Source: Komagataeibacter xylinus (GTDB lineage Bacteria; Pseudomonadota; Alphaproteobacteria; Acetobacterales; Acetobacteraceae). From it: a DNA stretch of 64,000 nucleotides. A model generated the notes under the pieces. It made no database searches. It was not told where the DNA came from and saw nothing but the letters and a program-made list of their open reading frames with translations. Positions within the stretch are counted from its first letter, which is position 1; the number at the start of each line of letters is the position of its first letter. This document shows, piece by piece, positions 1 to 9,460 of the stretch. The stretch is taken from NCBI RefSeq assembly GCF_031081985.1, contig NZ_JARWSK010000003.1, positions 400,839 through 464,838 of the forward strand, read 5' to 3'. Both the position numbers and the translations under genes were made by a program.

Positions 1-60
1 TATAGGACGGCGCACGGCCCCGTCCCATACCCGCGCGGCATAAAAACGCAAAATGCGGCG

Positions 61-1164
61 TCAGGTGCGGCGGCGCAGGGCTTCGGCCCGCATGTGGGCG
101 CGGCAGGCACGGGCATGCTCCACGCCAAAGCGCAGCGCCTGCGCGCGGCCCCGCGCGGCAATATCCGCCCGCAGGGCCGGATCATCGATCAGGCGGCCAA
201 TGGCGCGTGCGAGTTCTGCCGGGGGCTGGGGTGAACACAGCACGCCGCCATCGCCCACCACCTCCGGCAGGCCGCCGGTGGGGGCGGCCACGAGGGCGGC
301 ACCCGCCGCCATGGCCTCCAGCGCCGCAAGGCCAAAGGGTTCGGGCCAGCGGCTGGGCACCACCACAATGGCCGCCCGCGCCATGGCGGCCAGCACATCC
401 GCATGCGGGCGGTAACCCTCAAGCCCGATGCCTGCCGCCTGCGCGCGGGGCAGCAGTTCCGCCATGAAGGGCGTTACCGGCGCATCGGCGCGAAACCGGT
501 CGGCCCCGATCATGTCAAAGCGCCAGCCGGGGTAAGCGGGGGCAAGCCGGGCACAGGCCGCAACGAACAGGTCCGCCCCCTTGGTCTCGACCATGCGCCC
601 GGCAAACAGCACCTGTTGCGCGCGATCCGTCATGGGCGGCACGCTGGCGGGAATGGCCACCCCGTTGGGCGAGACGCCAACCCGCTGCGCATCGGCAGCG
701 GGCACGCCTTCAAGGAAGCGCTGGCGCACCCAGCCGGACACGCAGGCCACGTTCATCCACCGCAGCAGGTCCGCGCGGCGGGTGGGCGTCTCGGCCCCGC
801 GCATGCCCTGCGGGTCGTTATGCAACACCAGCAGCACATGCTGGCCGGGGCGGCTGCGCGCAATATGCAGCGCGGTATCAGGGCGGTTATGCACCTCGAC
901 CACTGCAGGGCCGATGTCATGCACGATGCGCAGCACGCCAGCGGCATAACGGTGGCTGCGGCTGCCCGGCGGCCACAGGCCGGGGCGCACGGGCCGGTAT
1001 TCATGGTCGGGCAGCAGCGTGGGGCCTGCCACCGGCGCGCCGATGATGACATCATTCGGGCCGGCAAGGGCTGCGACCTGCAGGCCGATGGCGCCCACCG
1101 CCCCCGTGCTGAAACCTTCACGCGCGGGCAGCACCACCGCCACGCGCCACGGCAAGGCGTCCAC
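61..1164 (-). CDS. Glycosyltransferase family 4 (GT-B fold)
   Basis: A 367-residue GT-B glycosyltransferase that probably moves a sugar from a nucleotide-sugar donor to a glycan or lipid acceptor; the acceptor cannot be told. The C-terminal half holds the usual GT4 donor-site signatures: VLFAGRMVETKGADLF near residue 195, then a PSRWPEPFGLAALEAMAAG stretch with the E-x7-E arrangement, then TGGLPEVV. The N-terminal half has the expected GAVG and VEVHNRP segments. The start is GTG at 1164, five bases after the GST stop, so it is likely the last gene of the mnmA-GST run. There is no signal peptide or membrane segment; it is likely cytosolic or peripheral. Confidence 0.85.
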   Translation of the reverse strand: MDALPWRVAVVLPAREGFSTGAVGAIGLQVAALAGPNDVIIGAPVAGPTLLPDHEYRPVRPGLWPPGSRSHRYAAGVLRIVHDIGPAVVEVHNRPDTALHIARSRPGQHVLLVLHNDPQGMRGAETPTRRADLLRWMNVACVSGWVRQRFLEGVPAADAQRVGVSPNGVAIPASVPPMTDRAQQVLFAGRMVETKGADLFVAACARLAPAYPGWRFDMIGADRFRADAPVTPFMAELLPRAQAAGIGLEGYRPHADVLAAMARAAIVVVPSRWPEPFGLAALEAMAAGAALVAAPTGGLPEVVGDGGVLCSPQPPAELARAIGRLIDDPALRADIAARGRAQALRFGVEHARACRAHMRAEALRRRT

Positions 1165-1169
1165 GGAGA

Positions 1170-1841
1170 TCAGCCGATGTCCTCAAAGCGCGCCTGCTGC
1201 CACTGCTTTGGTTCCTGGGCGGCAAGCTGGTACCATTCCTCCATGAGCGGATGCGCGCGCACGGCGGTCATGTAGGCCCGTGATTCCGGCGAGGGGCTGA
1301 CCCCATAGGACAGGAAGCGCGAGACGATGGGCGCGAACATGGCATCCGCCATGCCGAATTTTTCCCCGAACAGGAAATCGCCATCCTTGCCAAAATCAAG
1401 CCGCGCCTCGGTCCAGATCGCGTCGATCCGCGCGATGTCGGCATCAATATCCGCCGTGGTGCCTGCGGCCAGCGGGCGGTTCTCGCGCCCGGTATTCATG
1501 GGCATGGCGGCACGCACGGCACGAAAGCCCGCATGCATCTCGGCAGCGATGCTGCGGGCATAGGCACGCGCGCGGGCATCGGCAGGCCACAGGCCGGGGG
1601 CCTGCTCGGCGCAGTATTCACAGATCGCGAGGCTCTCCCACACGGCAGCCCCCTGATGCTCAAGGTAAGGCACCTTGCCATTGGGCGAGATGGTGCGGAT
1701 GGCGGGTGTCTCGCCATTATCGGCCAGCGGGATCACCTGCTCGCGCACGTCAAGCCCCGCCAGACGCACCGCAAGCCAGCCGCGTAGCGACCATGATGAA
1801 TATCGCCGCGTGCCAATGACCAGAATACTGTCGTTCATCAT
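1170..1841 (-). CDS. Glutathione S-transferase family protein
   Basis: A 223-residue cytosolic GST-like protein. The N-terminal thioredoxin-like half carries TRRYSSWSLRGWLAVRLAG, where the SSWS stretch is the likely glutathione-activating region, and NGKVPYLEH gives the conserved cis-proline (VP). It is followed by the ESLAICEY segment that binds the glutathione gamma-glutamyl end and then an all-helical C-terminal half. The start ATG (1841) overlaps the mnmA stop by four bases, which suggests translational coupling. Substrate is unknown; roles in detoxification or stress are typical for the family. Confidence 0.85.
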   Translation of the reverse strand: MMNDSILVIGTRRYSSWSLRGWLAVRLAGLDVREQVIPLADNGETPAIRTISPNGKVPYLEHQGAAVWESLAICEYCAEQAPGLWPADARARAYARSIAAEMHAGFRAVRAAMPMNTGRENRPLAAGTTADIDADIARIDAIWTEARLDFGKDGDFLFGEKFGMADAMFAPIVSRFLSYGVSPSPESRAYMTAVRAHPLMEEWYQLAAQEPKQWQQARFEDIG

Positions 1842-2935
1842 GCCGCCTTTCCTTCGCCTTCGGCCTCGACGCGGCGAATGAACCCGCCGCCGAGCACCCG
1901 GCTGCCATCATACATCACGCAGGCCTGCCCCGGCGCGGGCACGGCCCCCTCATCGAGCAGCACGCGGGCCGCACCATCGGGCAGCGCCCATACGGTGGCG
2001 GCACGCGCGGCCTCGCGCGCGCGGATCTGCACCGCGCAGCGCAGACCATCAGGCCCCGGCTGCGGTACCAGCCAGTTCATGTTGCGCAGCACCAGCGTGC
2101 GAGCCACGGCCTGGGCGCGCGGGCCGATCACCACGCGGCGGCTGGCAGGCTCGATGCCCACAACCATCTGCCGCTCGCCCGCCAGCATGGCCGCATTGCC
2201 CAGCCGCTTGCTCTGGCCCACGGTGTAGCGGCTCACGCCTTCATGCTGGCCGACAACATGGCCGGAGCGGTCCACGATCTCGCCCGCGCCGGTTATGTCG
2301 GGGCGCAGCTTTTCCACCAGGGCGGCATAGGAGCCATCGGTCACGAAGCACAGGTCCTGGCTGTCGGGCTTGGCGGCCACGGCAAGGCCAAAGCGCTCGG
2401 CCTCGGCACGGACGGCGGCCTTGTCGGGCATGTCGCCCAGCGGAAAGCGCAGGAACTCAAGCTGGTCGCGCGTGGTGGCGAACAGGAACCAGGACTGGTC
2501 GCGCCCTTCATCAACGGGGCGGTGCATCTCGACGCCGTCAGGGCCTTCCACCCGGCGCACGTAATGGCCGGTGGCCATGGCATCGACCCCAAGGTCACGC
2601 GCCATGCCCAGAAGATCGGTGAATTTCACGCCCTGATTGCACGCAACGCACGGCACCGGGGTCTCGCCCGCGGCATAGGCATTGGCGAAGGTGTCGATCA
2701 CGCTGTCATGGAAGCGGCGCTCGGCGTCGATCACGTAATGGGGGATGCCGAGCCTGTCGGCCACGCGGCGGGCGTCGTGGATGTCGCGCCCGGCGCAGCA
2801 GGCGCCCTTTTTCTTGCTCTCGCGGGAATCGTAGAGCTGGAGGGTCGCGCCAATGACCTCGTGCCCCTCGGCCACGAGGCGTGCTGCAACGACGGAACTG
2901 TCCACCCCGCCAGACATGGCCACAAGAATACGCAT
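1838..2935 (-). CDS. mnmA: tRNA-specific 2-thiouridylase MnmA
   Basis: Makes 2-thiouridine at U34 of Lys, Glu and Gln tRNAs, using ATP to adenylate the base and a persulfide sulfur from a cysteine desulfurase. The protein opens with the PP-loop AMSGGVDSSVVAARL. The two family cysteines are visible in PCVACNQGVKF (about residue 103) and QDLCFV (about 200), and ATGHYVRR lies between them. The frame extends 25 codons upstream to 3010, but the ATG at 2935 (MRILVAMSGG) matches the family N-terminus and gives 365 residues. It lies downstream of two cysteine desulfurases and a ferredoxin on the same strand, a sensible sulfur supply. Confidence 0.96.
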   Translation of the reverse strand: MRILVAMSGGVDSSVVAARLVAEGHEVIGATLQLYDSRESKKKGACCAGRDIHDARRVADRLGIPHYVIDAERRFHDSVIDTFANAYAAGETPVPCVACNQGVKFTDLLGMARDLGVDAMATGHYVRRVEGPDGVEMHRPVDEGRDQSWFLFATTRDQLEFLRFPLGDMPDKAAVRAEAERFGLAVAAKPDSQDLCFVTDGSYAALVEKLRPDITGAGEIVDRSGHVVGQHEGVSRYTVGQSKRLGNAAMLAGERQMVVGIEPASRRVVIGPRAQAVARTLVLRNMNWLVPQPGPDGLRCAVQIRAREAARAATVWALPDGAARVLLDEGAVPAPGQACVMYDGSRVLGGGFIRRVEAEGEGKAA

Positions 2936-3061
2936 GGGCTCGGTTCCACTTCCCTTGAAACAGGCAATGCCCGGAGAACTATCAGCCTCCGGGCATCGCG
3001 CGTCAAACATCGTTTTGCCCGCCCACGCCCAAAAACACGCAGGGCGGAATGGGCCGTCCGG

Positions 3062-3376
3062 TCAGGACGTGCTGGGCAGGCGCACCACGAGGCCATCGAG
3101 TGCTTCGGTCATCACGATCTGGCAGCCCAGGCGCGAGGTCTTTTCCAGCCCGAAGGCGAGGTCGAGCATGTCTTCCTCGTCCTCGGTCGGCGGCGTCAGC
3201 TTGGGCGCCCATTCGGGGTCGACCACCACGTGGCAGGTGGCGCAGGCCAGCGAGCCTTCGCATGCGCCTTCAAGGTCAACACCGTTCTTGTGCGCGATTT
3301 CCAGAACCGACAGGCCCAGCGGGGCCGCGACTTCGCGACGGGTGCCATCACGCTCGATGAATACTATATGCGCCAT
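3062..3376 (-). CDS. [2Fe-2S] ferredoxin, adrenodoxin/Isc type
   Basis: A 104-residue electron carrier of the adrenodoxin-like family. Cluster ligands are visible as [10 protein letters not shown] (C-x5-C-x2-C) and a fourth cysteine in RLGCQIV near the C-terminus. In Isc-type systems this ferredoxin donates electrons for persulfide reduction and cluster assembly. It sits 30 bases downstream of a cysteine desulfurase gene and upstream of mnmA, which supports that role. Two in-frame ATGs exist at 3385 and 3376; the second has an AGGA eight bases upstream and gives the more typical N-terminus ([11 protein letters not shown]). Confidence 0.93.
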   Translation of the reverse strand: MAHIVFIERDGTRREVAAPLGLSVLEIAHKNGVDLEGACEGSLACATCHVVVDPEWAPKLTPPTEDEEDMLDLAFGLEKTSRLGCQIVMTEALDGLVVRLPSTS

Positions 3377-3406
3377 CTTTTCCATCCTGCCTGTGCGTTG
3401 CGCCCG

Positions 3407-4588
3407 TTACGGTCGCGCAGCGCTGCCTTGCGCGCGGCAATGTGCCACTGCGCGGCACAGGATCGCCGCCGCGCGATCCACTTCGGCGGGTGAGGTATAG
3501 CGTCCGACCGCCAGACGCAAGCCTTCCGCCGCCTCCGCCGCCTCAAGCCCCATTGCGCTGAGCACATAGGACGGCACCACCTCGGCCGAGGAACACGCCG
3601 ACCCGGTGGAAAGGCACAGCTCGGGTGCCGCCGCCAGCAGGTCGAGCGCCCGCACCCCCTCGAAGCCTATGTTCAGGTTGGCCGCAAGCCTTGCCTGCAT
3701 GCCGCCATGCACCCGCAGGCCGGGACAGCCTGCTGCAAGGGCGGCCAGCATGCGGTCACGCAGTGACGCGATGCGGGCGCGCTCGGCCGCCCCTTCAAGG
3801 CGGGCAATGCGGCACGCCGCGCCGAACCCGATGATCAGCGGCGCTGGCAACGTGCCCGAGCGCAGGCCGCGCTCCTGCCCGCCCCCCGAGAACAGCGGGG
3901 CAAGCCGAACGCGCGGCCTACGCCGCACGAACAGCGCGCCCACCCCCTTCGGCCCATACAGCTTGTGCGCCGAGACGGAGGCCAGATCGAGATCCCACGC
4001 CCTGACATCAACATCCACCTTGCCCGCGGCCTGCGCCAGGTCACTGTGCAGCAGGCTGCCGGCCCGGCGCACGATGGGGGCTAGGGCTGCAAGGTCGTGC
4101 AGCACGCCGGTCTCGTTATTGGCGGCCATGATGGAGGTGAGCAGGGTGGGTACCTCAAGGGCCTTGGCCAGCACGTCCGGGTCGAGCGTGCCATCGGGCC
4201 GCACGGGCAGGATCACCGGCTCGCAGCCTTCGGCCGCGAGGTCGCGCACCGATTCCAGCACGCATTTGTGCTCGGTCGCCACCGTGATGACCCGCCTGCG
4301 CGGATCACCGCGCGCGATCAGGTGGCGCACGGCCCCCTTGATGGCGAGGTTATTGGCTTCTGTCGCGCCCGAGGTGAACACGATCTCACGCGCATCAGCG
4401 CCGAGCAGGGCCGCGACCTCGCCGCGTGCCTGCTCCACCGCATCATGCGCCGCCCGGCCCGCCGCGTGGTCGAGGCTGTGGGGATTGGCGAAGCTGTGGG
4501 CAAACCACGGCATCATTTCGTCCACCACGCGCGGATCGCACGGCGTGGTGGCCTGATAGTCGAGATAGATCAGGGCAGGGTCGGTCAT
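3407..4588 (-). CDS. Cysteine desulfurase, IscS/NifS family (second of tandem pair)
   Basis: A PLP-dependent enzyme that takes sulfur from L-cysteine as an enzyme persulfide. Seen in the sequence: YLDYQATTPCDPRVV at the N-terminus, the PLP lysine in SAHKLYGPKGVGALF, and the catalytic cysteine in STGSACSSAEVVPSYVL. The frame continues far upstream (to 5335) through the neighbouring gene; the ATG at 4588 gives a normal 393 residues starting MTDPALIYLDYQ. It lies 70 bases after the stop of a paralogous desulfurase, so the two probably share a transcript with the ferredoxin and mnmA. Confidence 0.93.
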   Translation of the reverse strand: MTDPALIYLDYQATTPCDPRVVDEMMPWFAHSFANPHSLDHAAGRAAHDAVEQARGEVAALLGADAREIVFTSGATEANNLAIKGAVRHLIARGDPRRRVITVATEHKCVLESVRDLAAEGCEPVILPVRPDGTLDPDVLAKALEVPTLLTSIMAANNETGVLHDLAALAPIVRRAGSLLHSDLAQAAGKVDVDVRAWDLDLASVSAHKLYGPKGVGALFVRRRPRVRLAPLFSGGGQERGLRSGTLPAPLIIGFGAACRIARLEGAAERARIASLRDRMLAALAAGCPGLRVHGGMQARLAANLNIGFEGVRALDLLAAAPELCLSTGSACSSAEVVPSYVLSAMGLEAAEAAEGLRLAVGRYTSPAEVDRAAAILCRAVAHCRAQGSAARP

Positions 4589-4658
4589 GGCCGCCGCCCG
4601 TGCCGGTGGGGCCGCATTTCCGCCCCGCCATGCGCCCGACAGTTCATGGCAGATCCGC

Positions 4659-5792
4659 TCATGCAACCGCTCCGGCCTGTGCGGGCAGGCGAGCCGCCAT
4701 GGCCGCGTAGGCATTGATGAAGCCCTGCACGTCCGCCTCATCCACCGACCATGGCAGCGAGACGCGGATGGCGCAGCCTGCCCCCTCGCCCAGCCCCATG
4801 GCCTCGAGCACATGCGAGCGCGCAACCTTGCCCGATGAGCAGGCCGCGCCGGCGGAGACGCCATAGCCCGCCATGTCGAGCGCAATGAGCTGGGTCTGCG
4901 CCCGCCGTCCGGGCAGCACAAGGCTAGTGGTATTGGCCAGGCGCATGACCCCTGCCCCGCACACACTGGCCCCTGCCGCCACGGCTGCCGCCTCGATGCG
5001 GTCGCGCCATGCGCCAAGCCGGTCGGCCTGCACCACCATGCCTGCAACCGCAACCCTTGCCGCCGCCGCCATGCCTGCAATGGCGGGCAGCGCTGGCGTG
5101 CCGCCGCGCCGCCCCTGCTCCTGCCCGCCACCGGCCAGAAGCGGCGGCAGGGCATGGAACCGCCCGCCCGCCAGCAAAAGCGCGCCCGCGCCTTTTGGGC
5201 CGCCAAATTTATGCCCCGATATGGCCACGCTATCCGCCCCGAGTCCCTCCAGCGTAAAGGCGATGCGCCCTGCCGCCTGCACCGCATCCACATGCAAAAG
5301 CGCGCCATGGGCGTGGCACAGATCAGCGATTTCACGCACGGGATTGATCACCCCGGTCTCGTTATTGGCCAGCATGGCGCAGACAAGCGCGGGGGGCTCC
5401 CCGTTCGCCAGCATGCGCTCGAGGGCGGCAAGGTCCAGCACACCATCGGCCCGCACGGCAATGGTGGCCGCCTGCGTTGCCGCGCGCACGGCATCATGCT
5501 CGCTTGCGCCCACGAGCACGCGCCTGCCACCCGCCTGCCCGGCAATGGCCAGCACGTTGGCCTCCGTACCGCCGGAAGTGAACACGCAGTTCTCCGCTGC
5601 CGCCCCGAACAGGGCCGCGATGTCCTCTCGCGCGGTCTCGAGCACGGCACGGGCCGCACGGCCCGCACGGTGCACGGAGGCCGGGTTGCCCGCCACCAAT
5701 GCCGCCTGCGTCATGGCCTCAAGCGCCTGAGGCCGGATGGGCTCGGCGGCATTGGCGTCAAGATATGTAAAACGCTCGCTCAGGGTGCTCAT
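4659..5792 (-). CDS. Cysteine desulfurase, NifS-like (first of tandem pair)
   Basis: A 377-residue aminotransferase class V protein, paralogous to the next gene. The PLP lysine is in SGHKFGGPKGAGALLL and the catalytic cysteine in SAGAACSSGKVARSHVL; FTSGGTEANVLAIAG is the cofactor-phosphate region. The ATG at 5792 (MSTLSERFTYLDANAAEPI) is chosen because the upstream alternative is a TTG at 5837 that adds residues not typical of the family. Both copies keep all catalytic residues, so this is probably specialisation, not decay. It is the first gene of the run that ends with mnmA and GST. Confidence 0.9.
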   Translation of the reverse strand: MSTLSERFTYLDANAAEPIRPQALEAMTQAALVAGNPASVHRAGRAARAVLETAREDIAALFGAAAENCVFTSGGTEANVLAIAGQAGGRRVLVGASEHDAVRAATQAATIAVRADGVLDLAALERMLANGEPPALVCAMLANNETGVINPVREIADLCHAHGALLHVDAVQAAGRIAFTLEGLGADSVAISGHKFGGPKGAGALLLAGGRFHALPPLLAGGGQEQGRRGGTPALPAIAGMAAAARVAVAGMVVQADRLGAWRDRIEAAAVAAGASVCGAGVMRLANTTSLVLPGRRAQTQLIALDMAGYGVSAGAACSSGKVARSHVLEAMGLGEGAGCAIRVSLPWSVDEADVQGFINAYAAMAARLPAQAGAVA

Positions 5793-6375
5793 GCTGTCCA
5801 GCCATATGGGTTGTGCCAAGTCCTTTTGCGACGGCAATTACGATTTATGTGGCATTTTGGGAATCCCCGCCGCTATAAGGCAGCGCAACATAATATTTAT
5901 TGCAACGTGTTATGGGTGCGGGGCACCCCTTTATCCCATACCGCTGCCTCAATGTCGCCCGCCCAACATCGGGGCCATGGCAAGGAGAGCGAACCGACAC
6001 GAGACCCCCGCGCAGGCCCCGAGGCGTATTGCCCACGGCATGAACCGTGGCCATATCCCGCCATATCTGCCCCCCGCGCAGGGCACGCCTGCCGAAGATG
6101 CACTGTTACCCGGTAGGCATAATGCCCATTATTCAGGTGGGTTGGTATATTTGCGGTCTGGCGTGCCGGGCCGGGTCACTTCTGCCTTTCGTGCTGTAAC
6201 CACCCGGATGAATACAGGCCGCCTGCCTGCATCTGGCGCGCGTAACAGCCCGAAGACAGCACTTTTTTCTCTGCCTGCCGACCTGACGGGGCATCGCCGG
6301 TCGGGCAGGCTGTAACAGCAACCGTTCCCGTTGCAATGCCTGGAATGCACGGGAAGATGCAAATGCGGGACACCT
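5793..6375. other. Divergent intergenic region with several hairpins
   Basis: About 580 bases between the divergent desulfurase and hydrolase genes, with no convincing gene. It must hold promoters for both directions. A long imperfect hairpin lies at 6273-6310: an 11-base arm GCCTGCCGACC pairs with GGTCGGGCAGGC apart from one bulged G. A second hairpin CCACGG/CCGTGG lies near 6034-6051, and GCCATATC occurs twice just after it. A structured leader or small RNA is possible but not identified; I saw no match to 6S, tmRNA, SRP or RNase P RNA motifs or to common riboswitch cores. Confidence 0.4.
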
Positions 6376-7041
6376 ATGCCTGAGGTCATGTTTGCCGGCC
6401 CTGATGGCCGCCTGGAAGGTCGATACCACCACTCAAGCGCGCCCAACGCGCCGCTTGCCCTGGTGCTCCATCCTCACCCGCTGCATGGCGGTACCATGAA
6501 CAACCGCATCACCTACGCCATGTACCGCGCGTTCGAGAAAATGGGCTTCTCGGTCATGCGCTACAATTCGCGCGGGGTCGGGCGCTCGCAGGGGCGCTAT
6601 GATGGTGGCATTGGCGAGATTTCGGATGCCGCCGCCGCCCTTGACTGGATGCAGATGGTCAACCCCAACGCCAGCGGACTGTGGATCGCGGGGTATTCCT
6701 TCGGGGCCTTCGTGGGCATGCAGCTGCTCATGCGCCGTCCCGAGATTACCGGCTGGATCAGCGTCGCCCCGCCTGCCAACTACTATGATTTCGGCTTCCT
6801 CGCCCCGTGTCCATGCGGCGGGCTGATGATTGCGGGCGAGAACGATGAACTCGTGCCCGAGCCCGCCGTGCGCAAGCTGGTGGACAAGCTGAACACCCAG
6901 AAGGGCGTGAGCGTTGATTACCGCATCTTCAAGGGGGCCGACCATGTGTTTGCCAACCAGGCCGAGCAGGTGGCCGAAGCGCTTGAAGACCATGTGAGCA
7001 CGGTCATGAACCGCAAGATGCTCGCCCTCGCGGCGGACTGA
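6376..7041 (+). CDS. Alpha/beta hydrolase (COG2945-like)
   Basis: A 221-residue serine hydrolase of unknown substrate. The nucleophile elbow [10 protein letters not shown] carries the serine; [13 protein letters not shown] is the oxyanion-side HPHP motif typical of this bacterial family; AGENDELVP holds the acid and KGADHVF the catalytic histidine. The frame opens at 6331, but the ATG at 6376 ([15 protein letters not shown]) matches the family start. No signal peptide. It stands alone, with tyrS starting about 110 bases downstream. Confidence 0.85.
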   Translation: MPEVMFAGPDGRLEGRYHHSSAPNAPLALVLHPHPLHGGTMNNRITYAMYRAFEKMGFSVMRYNSRGVGRSQGRYDGGIGEISDAAAALDWMQMVNPNASGLWIAGYSFGAFVGMQLLMRRPEITGWISVAPPANYYDFGFLAPCPCGGLMIAGENDELVPEPAVRKLVDKLNTQKGVSVDYRIFKGADHVFANQAEQVAEALEDHVSTVMNRKMLALAAD

Positions 7042-7153
7042 TTGCGCCATCTGCCGGTTCCGGGCGGTTTCATCAACGCCTGCGAACATGCTAGAGGCTT
7101 GTCCGCGCCGGGGTTGCCCGGCCAGCGACGGACCTTACAGCGCGGAACAGATC

Positions 7154-8401
7154 ATGCCCAAGAGTGAATTCCTCCGGGAAGCCGAAGCACGCGGCTTCAT
7201 ATTCCAGTGCACCGACATGGAGGCCCTCGACGCCGCCATGCAGGCCGGACCGGTGGGGGGCTATATCGGGTTTGATCCCACGGCGGACAGTCTGCACGTG
7301 GGCAGCCTGATCCAGATCATGATGCTGCGCCTGATGCACCGACACGGCCACCGCCCGGTGGCCCTGGTGGGCGGTGGCACCGCGAAAATCGGCGACCCCT
7401 CCTTCCGCGAGGAAGCCCGCCAGCTCATGACGGCGGAAACCATCGCCACGAACCTGCGCGGGGTGGAAGCGTGCCTGCGGCAGTTCCTGCCGCTGGGCAC
7501 CGGCCCCGCCGAACCACTCCTGACCAATAATGCCGACTGGCTGGACAAGCTCTCCTACATCGACCTTCTGCGCGATGTGGGCATTCATTTTTCCATCAAC
7601 CGCATGCTCTCGTTCGACTCGGTGCGCTCGCGGCTGGAGCGTGAGCAGGGGCTGACCTTCCTGGAGTTCAATTACTCCATTCTCCAGTCCTATGACTTCC
7701 GCGAACTCAACCTCCGTCATGGCGTGACGCTCCAGATGGGGGGATCGGACCAGTGGGGCAACATCGTGTCGGGCATCGACCTGGTGCGCCGCATGAACGG
7801 GGCGCAGGTTTTCGGCCTGACAACGCCGCTGCTCACCACGAGTTCCGGCGCCAAGATGGGCAAGACGGCGCAGGGCGCGGTGTGGCTCTCGGCAAAGCGG
7901 CTGCCGGTGTTCGATTACTGGCAGTTCTGGCGCAATGTGGAGGATGCGGATGTGGGCCGCTTCCTCAAGCTGTTTACCGAACTGCCCATTGAGGAATGCG
8001 ACCGCCTGGCAGCCCTTGAGGGGGCCGGGATCAATGAAGCGAAAAAGGTGCTGGCCACCGAGGCCACGGCGCTGTGCCACGGCCGCGCCGCCGCGGAGGA
8101 AGCTGCCGAGGCCGCCCGCCGCACCTTTGAGGAAGGCGCCGTGACGGCTGCCGCCCTGCCCACCACCACCGTGCCCGCCGCATTGCTGGCCGAAGGCGTA
8201 CCGGCCTTCCGCCTGTTTGTTGAAGCCGGTTTTGCCGCCAGCAATGGCGAAGCCCGCCGCCTGATCCGTGGCGGGGGGGCGCGCGTGAATGACGTTGTGG
8301 TGAAGGACGAGGCGCAGGTCATGACCGATGCCGACCTGATTGATGGCGCGATCAAGCTCTCATCGGGGCGCAAGCGCCATATTCTGGTGCAGCCGGCCTG
8401 A
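7154..8401 (+). CDS. tyrS: Tyrosyl-tRNA synthetase
   Basis: Charges tRNA-Tyr. Class I synthetase motifs are clear: the HIGH-like HVGS in [10 protein letters not shown], the tyrosine-binding [11 protein letters not shown], and the KMSKS-like KMGKT. The C-terminal S4 RNA-binding domain follows ([19 protein letters not shown]). The ATG at 7154 ([15 protein letters not shown], 415 residues) has GGAAC eight bases upstream and fits the family; the frame itself opens at 7088. DUF4186 begins three bases after the stop, so the two genes are co-transcribed. Confidence 0.96.
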   Translation: MPKSEFLREAEARGFIFQCTDMEALDAAMQAGPVGGYIGFDPTADSLHVGSLIQIMMLRLMHRHGHRPVALVGGGTAKIGDPSFREEARQLMTAETIATNLRGVEACLRQFLPLGTGPAEPLLTNNADWLDKLSYIDLLRDVGIHFSINRMLSFDSVRSRLEREQGLTFLEFNYSILQSYDFRELNLRHGVTLQMGGSDQWGNIVSGIDLVRRMNGAQVFGLTTPLLTTSSGAKMGKTAQGAVWLSAKRLPVFDYWQFWRNVEDADVGRFLKLFTELPIEECDRLAALEGAGINEAKKVLATEATALCHGRAAAEEAAEAARRTFEEGAVTAAALPTTTVPAALLAEGVPAFRLFVEAGFAASNGEARRLIRGGGARVNDVVVKDEAQVMTDADLIDGAIKLSSGRKRHILVQPA

Positions 8402-8404
8402 GCC

Positions 8405-8875
8405 ATGGCGCGCAGGCCCGCACGCAAGGCAGCCCCGGCGCAGCAGGCTGACCTGTTTGCGCCCGACGCACCGCCGCCTGCTCCTGCGCCACTGGCCGAC
8501 CTGTCCGCCCTGCCGCCTGTCGCGCCAGAGTTATGGGCGCGGCTGGCCTACTCCCAATTCCGCGCCCGCTTTCACCTTGGGGCCAAGGAGCGGGATTATC
8601 TGGCCAGCCGGGGCCTGCCTGAAGTCATGCGCCACGCAGCCGACTTCATCGCCACCCGCCTTGCCCCCGCCCAGCCCGCGCGTGATGGCAGGCAGACTCC
8701 ATGGCGCGGGCACCCGGTGTTCATTGCCCAGCATGCCACCGGCACCTGCTGCCGGGGCTGCGTTGCCAAATGGCATGCCATGCCCGAAGGCGTACAGCTT
8801 GATGCTGCACAGCAGGCCTACCTGCTGGCCGTGATACAGGAATGGATCCGGCGCGATGGCAGCCAGAACTCATAA
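8405..8875 (+). CDS. DUF4186 family protein
   Basis: A 156-residue protein of unknown function, recognised by the DUF4186 signature: FRARFHLGAKERDYL, GRQTPWRGHPVFIAQHATG, then TCCRGCVAKWH. The invariant histidines and the CCxxC cluster suggest metal binding, which is inference. The first 35 residues are Ala/Pro-rich and probably disordered. It is coupled to tyrS upstream and ends just before a palindromic repeat shared with the convergent Rieske gene. Confidence 0.85.
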   Translation: MARRPARKAAPAQQADLFAPDAPPPAPAPLADLSALPPVAPELWARLAYSQFRARFHLGAKERDYLASRGLPEVMRHAADFIATRLAPAQPARDGRQTPWRGHPVFIAQHATGTCCRGCVAKWHAMPEGVQLDAAQQAYLLAVIQEWIRRDGSQNS

Positions 8876-8877
8876 GG

Positions 8878-8964
8878 AAGTTTTTGGTGAAGCTTTTTTC
8901 AAAAAAAGCGGCCCCCAGAAACTCTTATTGTCTTTTTATCAATAAGTTGTTTTCAAACAGTTCC
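8878..8964. repeat. Palindromic repeat, shortened copy A
   Basis: The element begins three bases after the DUF4186 stop. It contains the arm AAGTTTTTGGTGAAGCTT, a run of T then A, the stub GCGGCCCCCAGAAACT, and an end TTTTCAAACAGTTCC. Compared with the other copies the GC-rich GCCGCC hairpin is collapsed. It lies between convergent genes. On the minus strand the outer part reads ACTGTTTGAAAAC, as in the copy at 23274. Confidence 0.75.
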
Positions 8965-8992
8965 TAAATCTTTTTCCAAAAAAACGCGGCTT

Positions 8993-9340
8993 TTATCCAT
9001 CAACCCGCGCCCAAACTTCACCTTCGCTGATCCAGCTTTCATAGGATTGCGGCATCGGCCCCGCCGCCTCCATGCGGCCACTAGGGGCCTGCGCGCGGCC
9101 ATCCGCGCCAAAGGTCCACATATGCAACGGGCAGACAATGCGGCCATACAGCACGTATCCGTCAGACAGGCGGGCATTGCCATGCGGGCAGCGGTCATCA
9201 ATCACGGCAGGCTGGTCGCACTCCACCATCCACACCACCACGGCGCGACCATCCCACACCACGCGCTGCGGGGCCGCGCGTGCTGCCAATACGGTGCATA
9301 ACGCGCGGGAACCCGGTGGGGCCTGTTTCATTGAGTGCAT
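8993..9340 (-). CDS. Rieske [2Fe-2S] protein
   Basis: A 115-residue single-domain Rieske protein. Ligands are seen in RCPHGNARLSDG (C-x-H) and VCPLHMWTF (C-x2-H), the standard spacing. There is no membrane anchor, so it resembles soluble Rieske ferredoxins that pass electrons to oxygenases or reductases, but no oxygenase gene is nearby. The start at 9340 is chosen for the GGAG seven bases upstream; an ATG at 9331 is the alternative. It is transcribed divergently from the aminopeptidase gene. Confidence 0.88.
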   Translation of the reverse strand: MHSMKQAPPGSRALCTVLAARAAPQRVVWDGRAVVVWMVECDQPAVIDDRCPHGNARLSDGYVLYGRIVCPLHMWTFGADGRAQAPSGRMEAAGPMPQSYESWISEGEVWARVDG

Positions 9341-9460
9341 GCTCACGCTCCGCTGGTTTGCGGTTATCATTTTACGCACCGGGCGTGTGTCGTCTATCCT
9401 GCGGGGCAGTTTCCGCAGGCCTGCGGCACGCCGCCTGCCTTTTACAGGATATGATTACGC

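Noticed and set aside
3407..5335. A 642-codon frame joining the upstream gene region to the second cysteine desulfurase, as if a fusion protein
   Set aside because: The N-terminal 250 codons are an Arg/Pro-rich off-frame reading of the first desulfurase gene; the ATG at 4588 gives a normal-length enzyme.
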